Shown one piece after another: positions 9,265 through 21,200 of a stretch of DNA of 64,000 nucleotides. The stretch spans positions 372,001 to 436,000 of the forward strand of contig JAJKFH010000374.1 of NCBI GenBank assembly GCA_023333565.1. The letters run 5' to 3'. Positions within the stretch are counted from its first letter, which is position 1; every line of letters begins with the position of its first letter. The stretch is from Puffinus mauretanicus (lineage: Eukaryota; Chordata; Aves; Procellariiformes; Procellariidae). The notes under the pieces are model-generated. The model searched no databases, was not told the origin of the DNA, and was given only the letters and a program-made list of their open reading frames with translations. A program made the position numbers and the translations under genes.

Positions 9265-12200
9265 GTGGGCCGGGCCGGGCGGGCCGCGGGGCCTAGACCC
9301 GGCAGGGTGCGGGCTGGCGGGGGAGGTGGCTGTGCCGGCCGTCGTGTGCACCGCCGGGAGCCGGGGGTCCCTGGGCACCTCTTCCCTCTGCCCCCTCGCA
9401 GGCGGGGGGCGGGCTGCGGGGCAGGCAGCGGGGCTGCGGGGCAGGCAGCGGGCTTCCCTGCTAAAGACCGGCCCCAGCCTGGGGTGGTGCTGGGGCGGGT
9501 GGTGGAGGAGCAGCTGGGCGGTCTGGAGCAACCCGGCGCGCTGCCTTGGCTGCTCCCGGTCCCTTCTCTGGCGCTTCTGGGAGCCGCTGGTCTTGCTTGG
9601 AAGAAGTGGGGGGTGTGGTTCTGTGGTCACCCGCTGCAGGGGACTTCAGCGCACGGGAACCTTTTGGGACATCGTGTTCCTGCCGGGGGTGAGAATCGGG
9701 AGTTTAAAGGGAGGCAGGAGGCATCTTCTGTGGGTGTCATGTTCAGAGAGCGAGGTCTGGGGAGCACCAGCTCTGCAGGTCAGGGACAAAATGGAAGCTC
9801 CACAGCTTAATCTGGAGGAGATGGGCTAGGTGAGGGTCCCCTGGGCGCTGACTTGCAGGTTAGGAGCCGAGGGGCTGAAGGGCTGGCCTCACTGCCGCAG
9901 AAGTGTGAGAGGAAGACTGAAAAATGCCTAGGTGGTGCCCTGGGGAGATGGTGAGGGGCATCCTCCTCCCAGGAGCATACATGATGGCTCCATAACCCTG
10001 CAGTCTGCCAACTCGCAGCCCCAGTTGGTGTAAGTAAGCAGCGCTTGTGTGGCCATCTCCGTGCTAGCCGTTCAGCCATGGGGGTTTCTGCTTGCGCAGC
10101 ACCCCAGCACCGTGAGGGCAGCAAGGGGGTGATCGTCCTCCTCCTTCCACCAACACACCGTGATACCGATAACAGACCTGCACTGTCCTAGGCACTGGGA
10201 GAGGCCATGGCAGCTGCTTGAGCCTGCGGTGACAGTAATTACAGCCAAGTTGGTGATTCTGGTAATTGCAGAAAGTCCGAGCAGGCTACTGCAGCCCTAA
10301 CTGGGGTCAGAGGAGGGAGGGCACCTTTTGGCTGCTACAGCTGCGGGTGTGAGCCCTGTGCCCGCGTGGATGTCATGGCAGAGAGGTTGCTTATGGCTTG
10401 TACAGTGCAGGGGGCTGTTTAGTGGAGGCTTCTGAGGGACAGCATGGCTTCTGAAATTAAAACAGGCCTTTCATATAAGGCCAATTCATAGGTTTTTTAT
10501 ACTTCTGGGCCTCAGGGGATAGCTGTGGGAACTGCATGCAGAAAACTCCTTGCATCAGTGAATGGGTAACTGCGCACGAATGCACGAGAATGTTACAAAC
10601 GGGCCTTTTAATGTCTGGCTGAAAACAGTGACAAACCCTTTTATTTCAGTGTGCTGCTGATGCTCCTTCAGATGCTGAATTTCTGATTAGCAGTAACTCA
10701 GCCTGTAAGTGTGGGTGTGTGCTCTGCAGAACACTTCAGTGAGATGAACGTTACCTGGGGAGCGCGTACGTGTGTTAGGGCATGCCGGGTTTCTCTGCTG
10801 GCTGCTTGGTTCAGGAGCCGGCCTTCCTGCAAGGCTGGGGCTCTTCTGCAGCCTGGCAGGATGGCCTGACAGGAGGGGACATCTTGTCCATCAATAAGCC
10901 CTTAAGCTATTTACAGGAGCAGCTATTTAGTTACAGAGCAAAGACCTTATTAAACTACTAGATTTTAAAACCCCACGGTGGCATAGCTCCAGGCTGCTGC
11001 TCGTGAGTTTCCTCGCTGCAGTCCCCTGCTTCATTTGCTTGTGTGGCATGGCGTCTTCTCCCTGCCGTAGGCGCGGGAGCCTTCTCCCAGGCTGCCTTCT
11101 GGAGCAGCCTTCCTGCATCTCTCCACCTCGCTCCTACCAGTTTCAAAATCTTACAGGAAAAGCATTTCTTTGCTGACTTTACATTCATTTGTCAGATTAT
11201 GTTTTGCTATAGCCTTAAGATAGCGTGCAGCGTGCCACGGCTGACTCCTGACAGTCTGTTAGTAATTCATTAATATTAAAGCAGCATTGCCGGTGACTTT
11301 GTGAGCGCTCTCCTCTAGTTCAGATGTAACTTTCCCAAATGCCTTTAGACCTGGTAGCAGGAAACAGAAGAGCCTTTCCTGCATACACTCGTCTTTTTTT
11401 GGCCATTAAGTTTCCGGCCCCAGAGCTTGCCTGATGATGCATGAGGCAGCAGATCTAATTTGCTGCTCTGCAGTTGCAGTAATGCTCTGTGTCCGTGACT
11501 TTCCTTCCGCTGTTGCATCCTGCCAGCTCTGAAGAGCTGATCTGAAGTCAGAACCCCCTTTTATTCATGGGAGAAGGCATCTGCTTGCTGAAAGCTTGCT
11601 TGAGACTGCTGAATGTCCGGGATGAGAGGGCAAACAATTTGTCACCCAGTTTCGATTTAATAAGGGCACTGAGACTAATTAGTGACAGCTATTTGGGAGG
11701 CAATTAATGCCGCCCCAATCGCAACACAGAAAAAACATAGCTAATGATTAGTGTTAGCGTGCTTAGCAGGGAGAGAGAGCGGCCAACAGGAGTCACCATT
11801 GTAAAAGTAAGCCTTGGCCTTCGTTAGCAGTGCGGTCAGGTTCCAGGTGAGCAATAGGTTGCACAACAGTCGCAGCCAACAGCAGCAAATCTCCCGAAAG
11901 CCCCTCGCAGCAGATCGCTGCTGAGAGGATGCTCAGGGGAGAGGCTTGGGCTGCTGTTGCTGCTGTCGTCCACTATTAGGAGCATTAGCTTTCTTCCGAG
12001 CTCCTCTCGATTTTCAGGTTTTTTTGCTCAGCTTTCATAGATATGGGGAATTCATGTCTTGGCTTCTCTAGAGGAAAAAAATAATTCCTGTTTATTATTT
12101 AAAGCTTATTCTTGGCTGATGTTGTCTCGTTGCAAATGCAGCAGAATTTTGTACTGAAATCCTTGTGGCTCAGTGTTGCTATTAAAAGAGGATTAGTTGT

Positions 12201-15200
12201 AGGGGGGAAAAAAACCCAACATATAATGCCTTCTTAGAAACATATAATGCCTCTAAAAAACAATTTAGGGCCAAGCCAGGGCACCAGAAGATACAGATGA
12301 TTTAGGTCAATTAGAAACACCCAACTTCAGCTGATATTTCTGCTGATTTTACTCTTCCGTGGTTCCCTTTTAGCTCCTTTAGCTTAGTTGTGGGTTATTA
12401 AGAGTCATTTCAAGTCGAGTGCCATTCTGGGGACAGGTACTGAACCCATCAAGCAGTGAGAGGGAAGGATCGGGCCGTGTGCTACTGAACGGGGGCAGCT
12501 TGTGAACCGCAAGCAGAGCGAGCTGCTTGCCGAAACGCCGGCCTCGCACGGGGCTGAACGCCAGCTCTGCACGCCCACGGTGGAGATCTCGAGTGGCGAC
12601 GCCGGCAGGCACGGCAGTAGCGAGCAAAGCTGTAACGAACTCAGGGACTGACAGGTGCTGCTGCTGAGACAAGTGAAAACGTGTACCCGGCGCTGCGGCC
12701 AGCAACGGCACGTAGGATAATTGCCTCCAGCTATTGACAGAGCAGGAGACAAATGCTAATACCTAATGCCAGGCAAATACGCTGCAGCGAAGCTGTCGGT
12801 ATGAGTGCCATGGCTTCTGATGGAATGGAAAGGTGCCCGTTGGCACGAGGTTGGTCTTTTGTCTCCAGCTGTGTGCTGACGCTTAAGCGATGTATGAGCG
12901 GTAGAAAAACGTGGAGGTTAAATTGGAGCTTATGGTGTCCTCTGGAGTCAGACAGTCACTGCAGAAGACAGGCCCTTCAAAACTCTATACGGAGCAGTAA
13001 AAGGTTCAGTTTAGAAAGTTTTCTTAGGAGCAGGAGGTTCACTCAGTGTCAGGAAGGGACAAATGCCGAGTCTAGCAAATAATAAGGGTCCTTCCTTTGG
13101 GTTAAATATGTTGCTGTCGTTATGAGGGGATATGTAATTTCGTAACAGGACTCTGGAGTTATTCCAGGTTTGGCTGAAGGCTTCAGGCTGTGCCGCAGCA
13201 GCACAAGGAGTGCGAAGTGAGCTGCTGTCCTTGAGGATGCCAAACGAGGGGTGACACTTGGCCTGCTAGGAAGACTTATTTGCTCTGCTCCCAGTGCAGC
13301 AGGCAGCAGGGCAGGGACTGGCCCCAGTGGTCTGCTGCTGGCCGTGGGACCCACGTACGGGAGCAGCAGTCTGCTTCAGCTCTTGTCTTCGCCAGGCACC
13401 ATGGCTGGTCTTGCCTCGTCTCTTGTCTGCGCTGACCCAGGCTGTATTCCCCATCAATGGAAGCGTTAATATTATATGCCGAGGAGGGGAACGGCAGCTG
13501 TAAAATGCTGTATTGGTAAATGTCAGGGGTGCAAAAATAAGTTCTAAGTTGCAGGGGGGTGTTTCCTGGTGAAGTGGGAATGGTTTAGCATGCTGGCTAC
13601 ACTGTATTAGGAAATAGCTTTGAAATTACTATTAATAGCCTTTTCAAAATGACTTGAAGTTTATTTGGAATAACTGAAAAATTGTTTGCCATGTGGGTTT
13701 AGATTCTCTGCTCAGCTGAGGCCTTCTCTGGTCGGTCACAGTTTCATGTTGTACCGCTGGAGGAGCGCGAAGGGGGCTGTCTGGGTGCGGAGGTGCGTAT
13801 GCTGATGGCCAAAAAGGTTTGGACCGTCTGGTGAGAAAATGGACCCAGCTGAGAGTATAACAAGCATTTTGAGGATGCCTTGGATTGCTGTTTGCCGTAT
13901 CTTTTTCTACAAGAATAAACAGGCATGTGATAAAAATAAGAGACTGCTTTGTGCAGCCTAGCAACAACTCGAGATTCTCCTGCAGCGTGAGCAAGTGCAC
14001 AGCGGCAGAGTACAGGTAGTCCTGGCCGGGCAGGCGCAGGAATGGTGTTTCTCTTCCCAAGCAGCAAAGAGAAGAGAGGTTTCTGCGAAGGAATGAATTT
14101 TGAGCTCTCTCTGTTTGCAGGAAACCCGTTCGTCCTGGTTCCTGTTGTAGCATTGACATGGGTTCGGGATTGAACGCGTTGTGCAGAGTGAGGTAGTGTA
14201 GGAGCTGCTTTCCTTGCAAACCAGGGCATGCCAGGACTCAAGGATGAGTCTGACAGCTTGCGGCCACTCCTCGAGCCTGATCCCACATCCTACGCCTGGC
14301 CCCACTGTCCAGCCTTCCCCCGTGCTGTCTCTGCTCTTGTCGGCCCCCTCTCAATGAATTCGGTTCACTGGCTTGTTGGAAAACTCTTTGTTTCTAATCT
14401 CGTTGCTTTTCTGCCAGGATAGCAAATGCTTTGGTTCGGTGATGGAGCAGCACCTACTGAGGCTGCTGCCGGTGTAGGACCGCTGGGAGGCAGCGAGCTG
14501 TGGTAGCTCGGGTACTGTCAAACCTTTCACGCTAACGTGGAGACGATGATGGTTGTGGAGCACAAAGTTGGTTGTATGGTGTCAATGAAATGATCAGATG
14601 TTCTGATAGCAAATCCCCAGTCGCTGGAAACTGAGCTTTGGCAATTGTGCTTTGTTGTAAGAGTTTCTCCCTCCATCTGCATAAAACCCAGCTTTAAACT
14701 TGGTTGTCCTGACCCCTGGCAGAGTTCCTCTTGTTGCTCCTTAACAGAAGGTGACAATCGTGCAGACTGTCGTACGGACCATCCCCTGCGCTGGAGCCTG
14801 CATCATTATTTGTCATCTGCTGCAGATTTGGCGGAGCTTACAATGGGCGTAAGAGCTTAATCGCAATACTCGCACAGATCCTGAATAAGTGCTTAGGCTA
14901 AAAATAAAGTTTTATTTTGGACAATAAGCAGCTGGTGGCACTTTGCAGCTGAGGCTGCGTTTCTTGACACATGCAAGAAACGGAAAGAATGAAGCATTTT
15001 TCTTTGGGCTGTCGCAATAACAGAGATGCTACCATGTCAGAGCTGCTAATGCTTTGAGATGAAGTTTTATTCTTGAGACTAAATTACACAGTCAGGGGAA
15101 TTATAACCATTTCTAATTACTGTAGCTAAGGACTTGACATTTTAGCCAGAAGTTCTGCAATCTTTCACTGTTCAGAATGATTAAAGTAGAAATACGCTAA

Positions 15201-18200
15201 TGATCTTTAGCCTCTATTTTTGCTTGGCTGTGAAGACATGTTCTTCTCATTTTTACTTTGATTAAAAATAATTAGGCTTTTCGATATCAGATAAAATTTG
15301 CCTTTGTGACCTGGACGCCCATGTGCGAGCATTGTTGGCAGTCTGTGCTTATTGCTCCTGCAGCTGCGGAATGGCTGAGCATGGGTGGGGTGGCACTGTG
15401 GGCGCTTGGGTGGTCCCAGTGGGTTTGCTTTGGGCTGGCAATGTTAAGCCTGTTTGAGGGTTGAAGAACATGAAGGCTGCCTTGGTCAGAAGCGAGCAAG
15501 CAGCAGGGGGGGGCTGAGAGCCCACATCTGCTCTGAGCGCTGTGGCTGTGGCTCTGTTCGCCTTGGAGGAAGGGCAAGGCGAGGGGGCAGACTGGAAAGA
15601 ACAACTGTGCCGTTTTCTTCTAGGCCTTTGGAGAGCTGATAGGCACCGTCTGGTTTCCAGCTTCCCCGCGGGGCTGCAGTGTCTGCCAGGTCATTTGCAC
15701 CCCTGCTTTCCAGTGCTGGTCTTGCTGCGAGCATTTCACCCTGTTGCACAGTGCTGTTAGCCTGCAGTTTTACTCACCAAATTTGTGATTTTTGGGCTGC
15801 CTGCTGTATGGTTTTTGAATGTTTTTCATCAGGAGAAGATGGCTAGACTTCCTTGCCTGGTTTACATCTGGAAGAGGATCAACTTCTCATTGCAAAAGGA
15901 AGAACTGCCAGTTTTGGACTAGGAGCATCCATTCAAAATGGCTAGCGAGGTGCTGACCCTGGAGGACAGCAAATGCAGACACCCTTCCTCTCACCCCATT
16001 TGCAGGAAGAAGTCTAGTAATGACTGAATTGTATATGTTTATTGAGCAAGGTGCTTCTGTAATTAACATCTGGGAATCTGGATTCTGTTCAAATCTGCCA
16101 CCAGCTCGCTATGGGACTCTGTGCAAGTGGCTTCCTTCGCCAGACCTTGCTCCCCTGCCTGTAAGTCAGGATACGGGCAAGAGGCCACGCAGGAGGGTTG
16201 TGGCTCAGCTGAATTTCTCATTAATGATGAAATTTAGTGGATGCAAACTTAAGCTGATCAACACTGCTGTCAGCCCATGGGAAAGTAAGTTGTTGATGAC
16301 TGCCCAGCAGCGTTGGTATGTCTCTCTAAAATGACAGTGCTAACATCAAGTCAAGCTGGAGGATGTGCTACACAACAGGTCTGCTGAAAGGTGTCCCACC
16401 TTCAGCCGTCACTGTCTTCTGGTGCTTCAGAAGATCGGTCTTATGCTGTCCTCACCTTGAGCAGGGCACCAACAGCTCAGCCTCGGCTGCTCTTTCTGAG
16501 CCCAAGGGCATTGGCAGATGTCTTCGCACAAAGTTTGAACGTCTCTGGGCTTGCCGAGCTGCACCTGTTCTGTGCTTGTGTTTGGGCACCTCTTCTCATG
16601 ATCCCGCTCTTGTGTTTCCTTCCAGGATTTCCAGCATCCCATCAGACGAACTCTTAGTAGAAAAAAAGCAGGAGGAGAGATTTGTATTGAAATCAATAAA
16701 CCAGAAAGTTCATGGAAATGGATTTTCTTGTGATTGGTGCTCTGTGTGAAGTACAGAGGGAGCAAGACACTGAAGAGCAGGGAGAAGGAATTCATGTTGC
16801 TTGTCCTTGGAGAAAAACATGCTGGTGTTAGTGATGATGGGAAAACAACGTGAAGGACTCTCCTTGCAAGAGAAGAGTAACCTCCGTGCTCAGAGCAGGC
16901 TGTACACGAGGAGAGGCTGTGGCAAAAGCAGACGATATCATGGTCGCTGTCTGACCTAGGAAGATCCCTTGCAAGTTCTGGGGCATATTAATGCTTGTGG
17001 GGAAAGTCAAATCCCATGGTGTAAAATGGGTATTTACATCTGTCAGTGGCTGAAACATGGAAAACAGCTGAACCTGTCTGTTGAGGTGGTTGTTAGGAGA
17101 GCTCTGGTTCTGGAACAGAGGCAGCCTCCTCTTTTTCTTCCCTTACTTGTATAGCTCAGATGTACATAAAAACCTGAATTTTTAAGAGCATCCCAGCTTC
17201 ACTCCCTCACAAAGGATTTAAACTTTGTCATTCCCAGCCAGGATTATGCATTCAGCATATAAGCTGTCAGTCTGGGTGCTAGAAGAAGGGTAAATTCCAG
17301 GAGGGGTTTATAAGGAGGGAAGTACAAGCAGCCTTAGTGTGCAACTGTAGCACTAGATAGTCCACAAGAAAATTAGACTTCACAGATGCTGACATCCTAC
17401 GTTGTCAATGCTATAACCAAAGTTTTACAAGCCACAGGTTCTAATAGAACTGTGTGCAGAGATTTTTAAATTAAAATGCCTGTGCATTGCATTTGTTCCA
17501 GAGAGAAAATCTTAAATTGAGACTTTCTTCTTGGCCGTGGCAGTAGCAGTTGGCTCAATTTATTTCACTAAAGAGGCGCATTTGTATGCGGACTTGCAAG
17601 GGCTCTGCGGGCTGGAAGCGTTTGCTGTTGGACTGGGAAATCAGCCCCAGTTCACAGGCTCTCGCAGACTTGCCCCGGTTTTTCATGTCTGATCTCTTTC
17701 TGATGGCGTGCCGCTGGTGCCTTGCCGAGGAGGACGGGGCAGGGCTGCCTGTGCCGCTCGCTGCCCGCACCGGACGGTGCTGGGTGATGAGTAAACATGG
17801 TGGAGACTGCTGCAGTGCCAGCGGGGAGAGATGCTGGTCCAGCTGGGCTGGTAGGTACGCCGCTGCTCGGGCTTGCCGTTGCTGTCTTTGCTGAGGCTGT
17901 GCGTGCAGACTGTTGTGCTGATGGTGGACGCTAACCTCTGACGGGGAAAGAGGTCCCATTTCCACGGGTGGTCTGGTGAGTGGAGGTGACAAAGCTGTGT
18001 CACAAGGCCCAGGAGAAATAATTGCGCTTGCTGCTGGGGCTGCTCCTGAATGCTCCTGCTAACGGGGCGCAAGAATCAGTTTGGTCCCTGCGCTGTGGCA
18101 GAGAACCGGCCCTACGGGAGGACCCCAGTTGGTGCTTTCTCCGTGAGTTGGCATCTGGAGCTGCAAAATGCTTGTTTTTAGAGGAAAACTTCTCATTTGA

Positions 18201-21200
18201 AGTGGCAGTCTGCTTAGGTCCACTGGAAATTCTTTCTGTGGACCCTGACCACCCTCGTTGCCTCTGGTCTTGAGTTGCAATGGGAGTTGTGGTGGGTCCT
18301 AGTCCTGCTTCTGGAAGAACATCGCTTTGCTTTCCCGGCCAGTGGCTCACAAATAAAATTTTGACCATTACTTGTCAAGCCTAATTTGTCTTAATTTAAA
18401 AAAAAAAAAAAAAAGAGTTTTGAAGCTTGTCATGTGAGAAGTGGAACAGAGGACGCGATTCATGACTGCATCTGTTTCTCTCCACTCCCCTTCACCCCCC
18501 ATCGCTTTCTTGCCATGGGGATGTTGAGCACTATTCTGGGCAAAGCCCTGTTGACACTAACAGAAATAAAGTTGTCCCAAAGACAAGACCCACTGCGGCA
18601 GGAGAGGAGCGTTGGCTTCATTTCAGCTCTTCTGTGTTCGCGCCTTGCGATGCAGAGCTCGCTTGGCAGAGCTGTTTGCTTCCCTTGCAAGGGAACAAAG
18701 TACTAATGCTTATTCTCTTCTAATGTAATGCTTAAGCAAGAAGGGGAAGTAGAATTTTGGCAGTGTGGGCTTTTTTGAATGAGGTGGGAAGTTCATGGGT
18801 TTGTTTTTCCTGGTTATTTGTTTGCCTCTTGAAGTGGTTTAAAAGAAGTTGTTGCTCCCTTCCTCCTTGGAAGCTGCTTACTTCTTGATGGCTGAGTTGT
18901 GAAGCTCATGTCCTTCCTCCTGTCCGTCTGGCACAGCTGAAGGGGCAGCGTCACCCAGCTGTGAGCGTGGTGAGCCCGTTCCTTGGGCTCAGACTGCCTT
19001 TCGCGCTGGCGAGATGTGCTTTTGAATAGGTGTCTGCCCTGCTGGTGGGGTCCCATCTGCACCGCTTCGTCCCCCTTTCCTGCTCAGGCTGCTGAGGCTG
19101 GGCTGGTGTGCGTGAAGGCGGTCTGTGAGACGGCGATTTTTGTGCTTGTGATCTGGAAATGCCAGCATAGGCTGATGTTTCAGTTTGTTCAGCTACTCAA
19201 GAGGTTCAATTTAAAAAAAAAAAAAAAAAAATTAAGCTGTTGGACTACGCACTCTAGATAATTCCAGGCTGTGGATCACTTCTTGCTAAATCACTGGTTT
19301 GAGGTTCAGATTAGATCTCTTCTAAGTAATAGCTATTAATTATTTCTTAGGTTTTTTTCTAGTACAAGTGGGGACAGTGCCTTGTGGTATGGAAACCTGA
19401 GGGCAGGCGCCAGCTCCAAGCCTTCTATTATATTGAATAAAAACAAAGGGATGAGGGAGAAGATGAGGCAAGAGTGCAAAAATAGACACTTGCCCACGAG
19501 GAGGAGGGGATCACCTGGAAGCTGGGATGATGTCTTGACGAAAAGGTCTTGAATTCTCATCCATGGGGTTTGCGTGTGGGGTGACACATCCACAGCTGCC
19601 AACGCGGTTGGGTTATGTCCCGCTGCTCCTGCCGCCCGCTCCGGCTCCTCTGCCTGTCCTGCCAGCAACGGCTCAGCCTCTGAGTTGCGTCCTTCCTCCC
19701 AAGGAAGAAAGCCTTGGTGGGCCACACAGGCGACCACTCGCACGTGGAAGATGGAAATGGTGGTGGACAGGTTTTCAGGGCAGAGGGCTCTCTGTCAGTC
19801 GAGGTCAGTGCGGTGTCTGTGTGCTGCGGTGGTTGTACAGAGAGCTGTGGCAGCTCCTGTAAAAACCAGGTGGCTGCCTAAAGAGATCAAGTTGAAGATC
19901 CCCACTGAGCAAACAAATGCAAACCTTCGTGGCCTCTCGGTCTGATGTGGTGACAATTCCTTTTTGGGTAAACTCAGTGAATTCTGTGGTTTTCCAGGCT
20001 GCTTGAAGATACCCTTTTTCTCTCTCCTCCCGAGGAAAGGATGTGTGTTTGCAGGGGGATGGAGGGGGTATCATGGTTTGAACATCGAGTGTGCTATGCC
20101 CAGGTCATAAATCACACCCGAGTGACGCGCCAGAAGGCAGGTCCGCGGTCCCTTGCCCTCCGTGCCCGGGCTTGGCTGTCCCTGAGAAGTATGTGGGGAG
20201 GAGCTCAAGTATCAGGGAAGCCCACATTTTTCAGCATGTAAAAAGAATAATTGCATGAAAACCCAGTATCTCAAGTAAGAATGATGATCATAAAAATTCA
20301 TTACCTACTTCATGCAGAAGCTTAGGGATTTCCCTGAGCCTGGCTGAATCAAAGTGTTTGTAGCTGAAGACTTTTTCCATTTGATATCAAAAAAACAACA
20401 TCCCTTGAAGTGCTGGGTTCTAAGTAATGAAGTTTTTGTCCACCCCAGAATTGCCTTTATTGACCTAAACTGAAAAATGCATCCCCTTTAATTTGTTTTT
20501 TGAATTGATTTCATTTGTCTGTCTTCCATTAGCTTGGTGACAAGAGAGTGCAGCAGCATTGAAATAATTGTGCAGTTGTTATCAAGGGACCTGTACAGTA
20601 TAATTCTTTACATCAGGGATGGAAGGAAACCCCTCCAGCATCCAGTTTTGGAAAGCATCATCTTGTCTGTGGTCTCGGGCTCCCTTAGAAGCATTGCCCG
20701 GTGATACGGGCTGGCATCTGAGACTCTTACGTGCATGAACACGTGTGAACTGGCTGTGTTCTTGAGCTCTCATTCAGAAGCTTAAGATCTCAAAATGATA
20801 TCGAGCTCTGGTCACTTTAAAAGCTTTTAAACACTGTTAATACACTATTAATGGCTGAGCAAAAAAGTTTTCCCAACAAAACCACTGTTGGCAATGTTTG
20901 GTCTCGCGTGACTCTTCAGATGTGGAGGCCCACCCAAACCTCTCATAGCTGGGCCGTGGGGAGTTAGGAGAGGCGAAGCGTGATCAGCCTCGACCTGGAG
21001 GAGTTTGGGGGGGGGAAGGGGTGGGGGAGAGAGAGAGCATGCACATGGGTTGTGCAAACCAGGCAGCTTGAGAGCTACTGTAGCCCCTTGCTTGCTGTCA
21101 GGCAGCTTCCACGACCTTCTCTGCCCCGTGGTGGCCTTGTGCACCAGAGGGGTCCTGCTCCAGACCTCCTCTGTGGAGGGGCCACCAGCTGGGTTGGGTG

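Larger units (their letters stand above)
8600..9350 (+). promoter_or_regulatory. NCKIPSD: CpG-island promoter of NCKIPSD
   Basis: This stretch is very GC-rich with dense CpG, in contrast to the CpG-poor first intron after it. It contains exon 1 and the start codon at 9094. Visible elements are a CTCF-like core at 8950-8963, three GGGGGCGTGGC boxes at 8982, 9008 and 9025, and a TGACGTG half CRE at 9000. I see no TATA box, which fits a broad housekeeping-type CpG promoter. The transcription start cannot be fixed from sequence; it probably lies within the 150 bp before the ATG. Boundaries are by eye. Confidence 0.8.

Noticed and set aside
8095..9630. 511-codon minus-strand frame across the promoter and exon 1
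   Set aside because: It is antisense to the CpG island and the SH3 exon. Its Pro/Ala/Arg bias follows from GC-rich sequence, and no family is recognised.
8164..9810. Long plus-strand frame reading through exon 1 with an upstream extension
   Set aside because: It is in frame with the SH3, but the sequence before the ATG at 9094 is low-complexity and reads past the exon 1 donor. The family starts at the MYRALY methionine, which has a good start context.
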